NCBI GenBank assembly: GCA_022563625.1 | Contig: JADFNA010000026.1 | Coordinates: forward strand, 1-10,607 | Direction of reading: 5' to 3' | DNA: 10,607 bases | Origin: Candidatus Zixiibacteriota bacterium | Lineage (GTDB): Bacteria > Zixibacteria > MSB-5A5 > GN15 > JACZUZ01 | Part shown: positions 1 to 6,658 of the stretch, piece by piece | Numbering within the stretch: position 1 is the first letter of the stretch | Layout of the letters: each line of letters begins with the position of its first letter | The notes under the pieces: generated by a model | Told to the model about the DNA's origin: nothing | Seen by the model: the letters and a program-made list of their open reading frames with translations, nothing else | The model's database searches: none | Made by a program: the position numbers and the translations under genes

Positions 1-1822
1 GCGTCCTTATTTCTTTCACCCGTAGAAAAGGCATCAATGAAGTTGTTAGAATATGAAAAAGATCAAATAATGGTAAGTAAGTAAGTGTATAATTTTCCCA
101 ATCGATAACCTGAACATGTTCTTTGTCCATTAGAATATTACAGGCACAAAAATCACCATGTTGCGGAATTTTCGGAATAGATAAATCATTTAGGCTTCTT
201 GCTTGATGAAAGATCTTTTCCATTTCATTTGTTAGAGTCTTCTCATTACTATTATCAAAAAATTGTTTAAAAGGTTTAGTTATTTTGAGTTCAAGTTCAT
301 CGGGGGTGAAATTAAAATATCCATTTTGAACTGATCGGTGAAATTTTATTAAAAAAGTCTTAACTAAATCTAATTTATGAAACCAAATTTCTCGTTCTTT
401 CTCTTTGTGTGGATGCTTACATGCATTAAACAGTTCATCTAACCGGATGCCAGGTAGGGTGTTTTGGATTAATATTTGAAAACCATCAAACTCATCGATT
501 AGTAAGAAGTTAATGATTGAGTTTTTTAATTGTACGCCTATTTGATTTTTGATAACTTTTAGATTCTCATATTCTTGTTTTAAGGTATTATCATTGTCTA
601 TTATTGAGCTTAACTTGATATGAAACAATGATTGATTTTTATGAAGTAATAGAAAAGATATTCCGGAAGCATAATTATGCCCCAAAAGACTTATATCTTT
701 TAGATGTTTTGTTTTAAGATTTAATTTTGTCCAGTTGTTTTTGATATAGTTAATGATTTTATTGTCTGGGGTTGGGTCGTTTTTCTGTGTAAAGATGATA
801 AAGTCTCCGACAATATATTTAAACAAACCCAGGTTTGATAAAGCTTTTGTTAGGAAAGAAAGAACTTTTTTTTTGAAGTATCTTGACACAATAAAGTGAT
901 TTATAAAATAGTTGATAGTATTCTTCTTTAATTCAAAAATCAGATTCGGTTTGTTATATCCCGGGAATGGACAATAAAATTTGGTTTTTTGAAAACCGGC
1001 TTGCTTCAGCAACTTTTGATAACCTGAATAGGAGTAAGTGTAGGTTCTATAATCTTCATTCTTTTTCCTGCGAGTGTGAAGATTAGCAATCGAGCGCGGC
1101 AGGAGGGAGGTATATTTTAAGTAGCTGTGGTCGACCCGGCCCAGAAAGTAACTGTAACCAATTCTGTTTTCGATGCCGATATAAAGAGTTCCGGTGTTTT
1201 TAATAACGCGGCGAATGTTTTGAAGGGCCATCAGTTGCAGGTCCCGCGGCTTTTTATTTTGATCCGAAACTCCGACCCATTCCAAAACACCGTTCATCAC
1301 CACCAAATCAAAACTGTTCTCTGGAAACGGCAAATCAAGCAAATTGGCGCGCGCCAATTCGATGTTTTTGATGTTCTCCTGTTGAAAGCGCGTTTTACTA
1401 AAAAAAAGCCGTTCCGGCACAGTTTCGATTGAGACGATCTTTTCGTAGTGACTCGAAAGAGAATGCGAGATAGTTCCCAATCCGCAGCCAATGTCAAGAA
1501 CGTGGGCGTTGGCTGGCAGGGGTAAAAACAAATGCCAATTTGCCCGATTTAAATCGGTGATAAAATCATAAGTTTGTTCTTGATTGTTTTCACCGAGCGT
1601 TCTCTTAAGTACATCCTTCCAATTTTCTTTTTGAATTTGCTTGTTTATCTGGTGCATTAAATCTTGGGAGATCTCACCCCAATAATTGTGCTCTTCCGTA
1701 AATTGCGGAATGTCGTCGATGATAGCCCACTGTTTTTCACAATCCTCACAGGTTAGATGAGCATCTTGCTTTTTTAGCAAGGTTCGGCAGGTGGTACAAA
1801 TGTATGAGATATCTTGATTCAT
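1..1822 (-). CDS. Zinc-ribbon / SAM methyltransferase / APH-like kinase fusion protein (C-terminus beyond window)
   Basis: I read this frame codon by codon from the ATG at 1822 to the window edge and found no stop, giving at least 607 residues. Residues 9-28 form a zinc ribbon (C9-x2-C12, C25-x2-C28), as seen at the front of many small-molecule methyltransferases. A Rossmann methyltransferase follows, with SAM motif I VLDIGCGLGT at 108-117. From about residue 385 there is a kinase-like fold of the aminoglycoside phosphotransferase/choline kinase type: candidate beta3 lysine K403 in FHIKLSS, a candidate helix-C glutamate near E417, catalytic HGD at 555-557 with N562, and metal-binding D574 in VIDWEN. 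It starts 10 bases after the flippase stop, with only a weak GGAT upstream, so it is probably cotranscribed and coupled. A role in modifying a surface glycan (methylation plus phosphorylation) is inferred from neighbours. The substrate is unknown. G+C falls sharply in the kinase part. Confidence 0.88.
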   Translation of the reverse strand, partial: MNQDISYICTTCRTLLKKQDAHLTCEDCEKQWAIIDDIPQFTEEHNYWGEISQDLMHQINKQIQKENWKDVLKRTLGENNQEQTYDFITDLNRANWHLFLPLPANAHVLDIGCGLGTISHSLSSHYEKIVSIETVPERLFFSKTRFQQENIKNIELARANLLDLPFPENSFDLVVMNGVLEWVGVSDQNKKPRDLQLMALQNIRRVIKNTGTLYIGIENRIGYSYFLGRVDHSYLKYTSLLPRSIANLHTRRKKNEDYRTYTYSYSGYQKLLKQAGFQKTKFYCPFPGYNKPNLIFELKKNTINYFINHFIVSRYFKKKVLSFLTKALSNLGLFKYIVGDFIIFTQKNDPTPDNKIINYIKNNWTKLNLKTKHLKDISLLGHNYASGISFLLLHKNQSLFHIKLSSIIDNDNTLKQEYENLKVIKNQIGVQLKNSIINFLLIDEFDGFQILIQNTLPGIRLDELFNACKHPHKEKEREIWFHKLDLVKTFLIKFHRSVQNGYFNFTPDELELKITKPFKQFFDNSNEKTLTNEMEKIFHQARSLNDLSIPKIPQHGDFCACNILMDKEHVQVIDWENYTLTYLPLFDLFHILTTSLMPFLRVKEIRT

Positions 1823-1832
1823 GATTATCCAA

Positions 1833-3320
1833 TTAACTGCTAGGAGATAATTTTATCCAAGCCTTTGATAAAAAATCGGCGACTATTTTTTTGTCGTTAT
1901 CAGCCAGAAATTGGCAACGACAAGCGACGGTAATGTAAATTGTAAAGAAGAGTAATGAAGAAAGGAGGATGCTAAACAAAGGAGAGAGCGAAATAGACGA
2001 GATTGCATAATAAACGATTAAGCCGATGAGTGCTGCGGCCGCAAAATTTCTTAGAAAGTCATTCCACGGAAGCAGTTTCAACCAGTTGACTTTCAAAAGT
2101 TTTCTCGTTTTCGAGAGTTGAAGGTATGCCGTCAAGTACAGTGAAAACACGACAACCATTGGCGGCCCGCTGATGCCAAACGCTTTTATTGACGGGAGCA
2201 TTAAAGTAGCCGCCACCGCTAAACTTGCAAAGCAGGTTTTCGAAATATATTTTGTCTCCCCGTATGCTCTTAAAATGACACCGTAATTGGTCGTTTGACG
2301 CGGCAGCAGCAGTAAATAGATCATAAAGATTGGAACGCTGTCTTTGTAGTTTTCTGTAAACAAGAAGACAACGATCTGATTCGCGAGAATAAAACACAAA
2401 ACAAAAAGTGGAAAACCGAGGAGACTCAATTTACTTGCAGCTTTTTGCCAGAGATTGTGCATTTTGGAAATATCCGATTCCTTGTGCAGTTTGGAAATCC
2501 TTGGCAGAATAATATGAATGACCGGGTCAAATATTAAAGCAACAATCGGCACTTGAAAACACCCGATCGCATAAATTGCATAAACTTCTGAGTCATAAAA
2601 ATAGGAAATAAAATACTTGTCGATTGTGGTCGTAAGGATAACGAAAATGCCCGCCAGCCCAAACGGCAGGCTGTATTTTAATTGACTCAAAAAATAGTCT
2701 CTATTGAAATTGCCGAATGACAGATTGTAATTTTTGGACAAATAAAAAATTAGGATAGTGACTCTTAAAACGGCAATTCCAGTGAGCGCGGAAAGTAAGA
2801 CAAACACGTCGCGCAGAATAAGTGATGCTCCTATTAAAAAACAAAATCTAAGAAATCCGGTAAAGAAAATCAGCGCAGATGCCTTCAGGGCATTTCCTTC
2901 GACGATAAACAAAATTTCCAGGAAGGATGAAACCAACATTAGCAGAAGGTAAATTCCCAATAATGGCAGGATTGGCTTAAGCTTTGGATTGTTAAAATAG
3001 TCGGCGATTTGATTCTGAAAAATGAAGAGGCTGATTCCAAATAAAATTCCTGCAGCGAGAAGAAAGAAAAAAGTCTGGCTTAAAAGCGCTTGCCGTTTTT
3101 CAAGATCCCGAGGGTAGAAATAAAGCAGGCTATTGACCATTCCTAATTGCAGGACGGCAAAAAATGTGTTGAAGATTAATAGCACCTGCTGAAATAAGCC
3201 GTATTGTTCCTGGGAGTAAAGCCTAACGAGTGCAATCGGAACAAAAAATGAAAACGCAAATGCGGATATTTTGCCTGCGATTAATATGAGGGCCTGGTTG
3301 GATAGAGAGGTTTGGTTCAT
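1833..3320 (-). CDS. Wzx-like polysaccharide/oligosaccharide flippase (MOP superfamily)
   Basis: This is a 495-residue protein made almost entirely of hydrophobic helices, consistent with the 12-14 membrane segments usual for Wzx/RfbX-type flippases. These proteins move undecaprenyl-linked glycan units across the inner membrane. Family-like signatures are an N-terminal helix followed by a short Gly/Tyr loop (RLYSQEQYGLFQ, about residues 33-44), and, mid-protein, LKYSLPFGLAGIFV followed by TTTIDKYFISYF. The family has a Y-S-L-P-x-G motif and a D-K-hydrophobic motif at that point. The ATG at 3320 places the first hydrophobic helix where expected, although I see no good Shine-Dalgarno sequence before it. 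It lies downstream of the Wzz-containing fusion gene and 10 bases before the methyltransferase/kinase gene on the same strand, which supports a surface-polysaccharide role. The cargo cannot be predicted. Confidence 0.9.
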   Translation of the reverse strand: MNQTSLSNQALILIAGKISAFAFSFFVPIALVRLYSQEQYGLFQQVLLIFNTFFAVLQLGMVNSLLYFYPRDLEKRQALLSQTFFFLLAAGILFGISLFIFQNQIADYFNNPKLKPILPLLGIYLLLMLVSSFLEILFIVEGNALKASALIFFTGFLRFCFLIGASLILRDVFVLLSALTGIAVLRVTILIFYLSKNYNLSFGNFNRDYFLSQLKYSLPFGLAGIFVILTTTIDKYFISYFYDSEVYAIYAIGCFQVPIVALIFDPVIHIILPRISKLHKESDISKMHNLWQKAASKLSLLGFPLFVLCFILANQIVVFLFTENYKDSVPIFMIYLLLLPRQTTNYGVILRAYGETKYISKTCFASLAVAATLMLPSIKAFGISGPPMVVVFSLYLTAYLQLSKTRKLLKVNWLKLLPWNDFLRNFAAAALIGLIVYYAISSISLSPLFSILLSSLLFFTIYITVACRCQFLADNDKKIVADFLSKAWIKLSPSS

Positions 3321-3326
3321 GGGGAA

Positions 3327-3377
3327 GTTACTTCGTTGTTTAATTTTCCGGCGTTGGCGAAAAAGAGATGAAGTAAC
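3327..3377. repeat. 8-base inverted repeat in flippase leader
   Basis: GTTACTTC at 3327-3334 is mirrored by GAAGTAAC at 3370-3377, 35 bases apart, immediately before the flippase ATG on the minus strand. It could form a hairpin in the 5' leader of the flippase message. The stem is short and may be chance. No convincing -35/-10 pair was found between 3321 and 3420. Confidence 0.25.
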
Positions 3378-3382
3378 CCATC

Positions 3383-3494
3383 ATGTCATTTCGAACGTAG
3401 TGAGAAATCTGATTTTCCCCAATGTATGCGAATCTATTTTGAACATAATTTAGAATCGTGCAGGACAGATTCCCTCCTTCGGTCGGAATGACAT
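3383..3494. repeat. Imperfect palindromic dispersed-type repeat (REP/MITE-like) between fusion gene and flippase
   Basis: Two 28-base arms at 3383-3410 and 3467-3494 are inverted copies of each other, matching at 21 of 28 positions across a 56-base spacer. Both begin ATGTCATT on the outer side and end AATCT on the inner side. Each arm can also fold on itself (for example ATTCC...GGAAT in the right arm). Elements with these ends (GTCATT-c-CGA...AATCT) are, from general knowledge, scattered in many copies through genomes of FCB-group and candidate-phylum bacteria, often between genes. It lies just after the HDOD-Wzz stop, so it could act as a transcriptional attenuator or mRNA stabiliser, but that is inference. 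Short frames crossing it encode the kind of peptide that such repeats produce by chance. No second copy was noticed in this window. Confidence 0.7.
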
Positions 3495-3511
3495 ATTGGG
3501 AAGAATTGCAC

Positions 3512-4948
3512 CTAATCTTTTCTCCTCAGCAATTTCCGAACGTCGCTTCTAAGACTTTGCAAAATGTTCTCAACCTTTCGGTAATCTTCTTGCTGGTTTG
3601 CTTCAAGATGCCTGATATATTCAACAAAGAAAACACCTGTGACACTGAAAACCATGCTTAGCAAACCTGCCAACAGAACCATAATTGTTCGTTTTGGTTT
3701 TTTGCGCTTAACGGGTGTGACTGCTTTGTCCAGCACCTGAACAGTGGGGGTGTCTTTTGCCTCTTGAATTTTTGCCTGTTCATACTGGGGCAGCAGGAAT
3801 TCAAGAATTTTTTGCTGCAGAGACACTTCGCGATAGCGTCTTATATATTTCAGGCCTAAATCCGGGACCTCATTTAGCGGGATAAATAATCGAGTATTTT
3901 GGGTTCCGTTGTTATTTAAAATATCCCTGTTTCTGCCCGTTTTCATTTCATCGAATTTTCTTCTTAATTCAGTCAGCTCACTTTTAGCCCGCGTGAGTTC
4001 ACTGTGCGATTCGCTTACATATCCGCTCAGTACCGAAACCTCGACTTCTTTGGCAATAATATTTGCGTTGAGTTCAGCCGCTGTTTCTACAATCAGCGCC
4101 CGGCCGTCTTCAATCAGCCCGGCGACAAATTCCGGCTTGACGCCGAACTTCTCGGCATGTTCTCCGAATAGCCTCTCTGCTGTGTCTTCCGAGTTTTCCT
4201 CCGATGCGGTCATCACTACCGGATACAGGCGATCAGCAAATGAAACTATTTCCGAAAGGCGCACAGACGTTGAGGCCCCTTTGGTCACCATTGAACTATG
4301 ATGATTCTCAATTGGCCTGACTAATGTTTCCGGCAGCCCCCAGGCCCTGGCCAGCATTCCTCCGGCTTCCAAATGATTCACGCCGAGCTTTTCAGATTCG
4401 AGCGCCATGATTGCCGACGGCTCGCTTGCCTGTGCCAGAATCTCGTCATATTCGCCCGGAAACACCGTCGCCAAAAACGGCTGGCCAATATCATGCAAGA
4501 AACCAGCGATGAAGGCTTCTTCGGTCAGTTTCAAACCCAGGTTTTGCGCCAGTTGTTTGGCTATCACTCCGGTCCCAATGGATGAGCTCCAGAACACGCC
4601 AAAATCAAAACGCTTGCACTTTCCCAGCCGTTCAACGGCCGAATAAATCGCCAGCGCCATTGAGGCATTGCGCACCGAGCGAAAGCCCATAAGAGACACA
4701 GCCTGGGTTACTCGTGTCACCTTGCCGGCATACTCCCCATAAAAAGCCGAATTCGCCATGCGAAGAATGCGTGTGGTCAATTGATGATCGGTGAGAATAA
4801 CATCCGCCAGATCAGACACACCGGAACGGGGATCATCTGTCACTTCGCGGATTTTGAACATAACCTGCGGGACGGACGGAAGCGATCCGGACCGGATAAA
4901 ATGTGTCAGCTTCTCAAGAACTGCTGTTCGGGTCGATTGTTGTTCCAT
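3512..4948 (-). CDS. HDOD domain fused to C-terminal half of a Wzz/GumC-type chain-length protein
   Basis: The 478-residue protein has two unrelated halves. Residues 1 to about 285 are an HDOD domain (signal-output relative of HD-GYP): LPSVPQVMFKI near 23-33, HDIG with H152-D153, and NHH near 215-217. The first HD-type histidine is replaced by serine (FWSSS). From about residue 286 the sequence is typical of the C-terminal half of polysaccharide co-polymerases: ETAAELNANIIAKEVEV, a coiled coil, IPLNEVPDLGLKYIRR, QQYEQAKI-like and AKDTPTVQVLD segments, a basic Pro-containing KRKKPKR, one membrane helix (about 421-445), and a charged tail. The Wzz N-terminal helix and first periplasmic half are absent. 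I chose the ATG at 4948. An upstream in-frame extension to 5041 would overlap the preceding gene by 71 bases and is low-complexity antisense. It starts 22 bases after the upstream HDOD gene. It may be a real fusion, a deletion product or an assembly join. Confidence 0.85.
   Translation of the reverse strand: MEQQSTRTAVLEKLTHFIRSGSLPSVPQVMFKIREVTDDPRSGVSDLADVILTDHQLTTRILRMANSAFYGEYAGKVTRVTQAVSLMGFRSVRNASMALAIYSAVERLGKCKRFDFGVFWSSSIGTGVIAKQLAQNLGLKLTEEAFIAGFLHDIGQPFLATVFPGEYDEILAQASEPSAIMALESEKLGVNHLEAGGMLARAWGLPETLVRPIENHHSSMVTKGASTSVRLSEIVSFADRLYPVVMTASEENSEDTAERLFGEHAEKFGVKPEFVAGLIEDGRALIVETAAELNANIIAKEVEVSVLSGYVSESHSELTRAKSELTELRRKFDEMKTGRNRDILNNNGTQNTRLFIPLNEVPDLGLKYIRRYREVSLQQKILEFLLPQYEQAKIQEAKDTPTVQVLDKAVTPVKRKKPKRTIMVLLAGLLSMVFSVTGVFFVEYIRHLEANQQEDYRKVENILQSLRSDVRKLLRRKD
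4086..4118. repeat. 12-base near-perfect direct repeat at the HDOD/Wzz seam
   Basis: TCTACAATCAGC (4086-4097) and TCTTCAATCAGC (4107-4118) match at 11 of 12 bases with a 21-base period, so the frame is kept. On the minus strand they encode LIED and LIVE, exactly where HDOD-like sequence gives way to Wzz-like sequence. They may mark the recombination point or be coincidental helix-coding similarity. Confidence 0.4.
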
Positions 4949-4970
4949 GCTGCTACTATCCGTTTCTATT

Positions 4971-5837
4971 CTACAAAAAACGGTTTCGCTCTTCTTGAAA
5001 ATTCTCCGCCAGATCTTCGATGATCGCCGCCAGATCTTCATCAGGCAGTTTGAGCGCCTTCAGAGATTCAAATTCGGTCACGTCCTCAGCCGAGAGGCTT
5101 TTGAAGCCCGCGCCGATACACTTTGCGACACCGTTGGCAAGGTTTACGATGAGTGGAATCGAAGCGGCGCTGTTCGCCTCAGCTTCAATCTCCAGATCGT
5201 GGTGCCGGGCGACCGCGTAAATTAGATCTTGCGGGAACTCCCATTTCACCAGCAAGGCCTCGCCCAGATCCGTGTGCGAAAATCCGAATTGGTCCTGCTC
5301 CAAATCGTAAAGCTCAATGTCCTCGCCTTTGTGCCGGGACACCAGTCTGGTGTATTCCTCGGGAAACTTCTGTGTTAAGATCAATTTGCCAATGTCATGC
5401 AACAATCCGGCAAGATAGCTTTCTTCCACATACGAGTGGCCAAGTTTCCTGGCAATTAAACGCGAAGCTATCGCGGTCGCCAGTGAGTGCTCCCAGAGCG
5501 ATTGCGCCAGTGAATCTTTTCCGGCGCCCTTGAACATGGCATGGGTCGCAGTTGCAATGACAACCGAACGAAGTGTAAAAAATCCCAGAACCAGAATCGC
5601 TTCCTCAATTGACGCGACGCCGCGCGCGCGGCCATAGAGTGGAGAATTCGACAGCTTCAAGACCCTGGCTGTCAGGGATTGGTCTGCTGAGAGGCCCTGC
5701 GAAAGCTTGCTGACATCGGTATTCAAATCTGATGTCATGCCCATGACCAGGCTGACTACCGCCGGTGAGGCCGGCAAATCACCCAGAGCGCCGAGGATTT
5801 GTGATACTTTTTCTGAAGATTCTTGATTCGTATTCAT
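4971..5837 (-). CDS. HDOD domain protein (stand-alone, cytoplasmic)
   Basis: A 288-residue soluble protein dominated by an HDOD domain. LGDLPASPAVVSLVMGM (about 18-34) is the usual opening, followed by ADQSLTARVLKLSNSPLYG (about 51-69), where HDOD proteins carry the D-x-x-L-x-x-R-x-L-x-x-x-N-S motif. HD-type residues remaining are H117 (WEHS), H147-D148 (HDIGK), H188 (SHT) and H212-H213. Most of the potential metal ligands are therefore kept, unlike in the next gene. HDOD proteins generally relay signals rather than hydrolyse nucleotides, so catalysis is not assumed. The C-terminus is acidic and helical with a repeated EDLA heptad. I prefer the ATG at 5837 with GGGA six bases before it; a TTG directly upstream at 5840 is also possible. 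It probably forms an operon with the HDOD fusion gene 22 bases downstream. Confidence 0.9.
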   Translation of the reverse strand: MNTNQESSEKVSQILGALGDLPASPAVVSLVMGMTSDLNTDVSKLSQGLSADQSLTARVLKLSNSPLYGRARGVASIEEAILVLGFFTLRSVVIATATHAMFKGAGKDSLAQSLWEHSLATAIASRLIARKLGHSYVEESYLAGLLHDIGKLILTQKFPEEYTRLVSRHKGEDIELYDLEQDQFGFSHTDLGEALLVKWEFPQDLIYAVARHHDLEIEAEANSAASIPLIVNLANGVAKCIGAGFKSLSAEDVTEFESLKALKLPDEDLAAIIEDLAENFQEERNRFL

Positions 5838-6181
5838 CAATGGTCCCGTGGTTCTGCAAACAAGATTGTGCTAACATCATGCGCTGCGCGGCCAGCATCC
5901 GGGGAGCGAAACCCGAAACGAATTGTTACGCAACTCTACCCGATGCTATCGACAGAACCTCATCTGACTTTGTATCTGCGCGTATTTCATGTATTAACGC
6001 TCTACGGACAAACCCCCGGCGCCGGCCTGCAACAAATTGAACCATGCCGAATGTGCTTCTTTGAAACAACGCTGGTTAGCCAGAAAGATTCGCGCTGCCA
6101 GAAAACATAGGGCCTGGCTGCGTATGTGATGGCTAGTATTGGGACTGAGGTGGGATTGATCTGTGGTCGTAAGAACTCTCG
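5838..6181. other. Gene-poor interval between divergent HDOD gene and barrel fragment
   Basis: About 340 bases with no convincing gene. Frames here are short or poorly coding in appearance. It should hold the promoter of the leftward HDOD genes, but I found no -35/-10 pair of good quality and no clear sigma-54 type GG-N10-GC site. A 10-base palindrome CCGGCGCCGG sits at 6016-6025 in GC-rich sequence and may be chance. A 40-codon stretch (6000-6128 plus strand) rich in Arg and Ala has no recognisable family. The interval may contain decayed upstream parts of the barrel gene. Confidence 0.5.
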
Positions 6182-6544
6182 GTGACAACTGGACGCTTCG
6201 CCGGTGACTCCGGCGACGGGATGCGGCTTCTGGGAACACGTTTCACCAATACTCAGATGTCTTTTGTTGGTTCGGTGGCGCTTACCAAATGGCGGCTCGG
6301 TGGATCATACTCACGCAACACAACACGCGGTGGTCATAGTGTCTTCGGTGTTTTTGGCGGCGCGACAAAGGGCAAATTCACGGCGCTCAGTGAGCTTGAC
6401 TATATAACCGATGGAAACAAAAAGCGCTTCGCCTCGATGCTGGAGGTGTCATACCTGTCCCGCAAAGGGTTTAATATCAAGACAGTTTACGAATTCTGGG
6501 ATGGCGACAGAGGCTCCGACTTCCAGGTTCCTGGTTCACAGTGA
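6182..6544 (+). CDS. Beta-barrel-like outer membrane protein fragment, probable 5'-truncated remnant
   Basis: A 120-codon frame opening with GTG at 6182, preceded in frame by a TAA at about 6170 and with no good ribosome-binding site. The protein shows repeated amphipathic, Gly- and aromatic-rich stretches that alternate polar and hydrophobic residues, such as MSFVGSVALTKWRLGGSYS, FTALSELDYIT and FNIKTVYEFWDGD. These resemble transmembrane beta-strands of an outer membrane barrel. There is no signal peptide, and about five strands are far too few for an independent porin. It does not end with the usual terminal aromatic strand; the last residues (GSDFQVPGSQ) look out of frame. I therefore read it as a piece from within a once-longer barrel gene that has lost its start and probably its end. 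The family is not recognised. An alternative is a chance frame, which the strand pattern makes less likely. Confidence 0.45.
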   Translation: MTTGRFAGDSGDGMRLLGTRFTNTQMSFVGSVALTKWRLGGSYSRNTTRGGHSVFGVFGGATKGKFTALSELDYITDGNKKRFASMLEVSYLSRKGFNIKTVYEFWDGDRGSDFQVPGSQ

Positions 6545-6593
6545 AACACTGTCAGGTAATCCAAAAGGAATCCGTGATTTAAGGAAGTTGAAT

Positions 6594-6635
6594 TACAATC
6601 GCATGCTCCGAATGAGCCGCTCTAAGGATATATCC
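6594..6635 (+). promoter_or_regulatory. Possible promoter/operator region of the kinase-cyclase operon
   Basis: TACAAT at 6594-6599 is a fair -10 hexamer but lacks a good -35 partner at 17 bases. A perfect 10-base palindrome, GGATATATCC, lies at 6626-6635, 23 bases before the kinase ATG, where an operator could sit. Either could be chance. No CRP-type TGTGA-N6-TCACA site was found. Confidence 0.2.
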
Positions 6636-6658
6636 GCTTCGACCCGATAATCCCTACT

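Noticed and set aside
3271..3661. Short plus-strand frames across the flippase/HDOD-Wzz gap
   Set aside because: They encode peptides produced by the palindromic repeat (such as VISNVVRNL) and by antisense of flanking genes, with no ribosome-binding sites.
5006..5039. 13-base direct repeat CCGCCAGATCTTC with 21-base period
   Set aside because: It is explained by a repeated EDLA heptad in the acidic C-terminal helix of the HDOD protein, so no separate DNA element is needed.
4949..5041. In-frame N-terminal extension of the HDOD-Wzz protein (KIWRRSSKIWRR...)
   Set aside because: It overlaps the end of the upstream HDOD gene, and its repetitive basic sequence is just the out-of-frame reading of a 13-base direct repeat (5006-5018 and 5027-5039) that encodes the EDLA heptads. 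The ATG at 4948 is the natural start.
5838..6181. Possible tRNA, small RNA or CRISPR in the gene-poor interval
   Set aside because: No cloverleaf, spaced direct repeats or terminator-like hairpin with a T-run could be found by eye.
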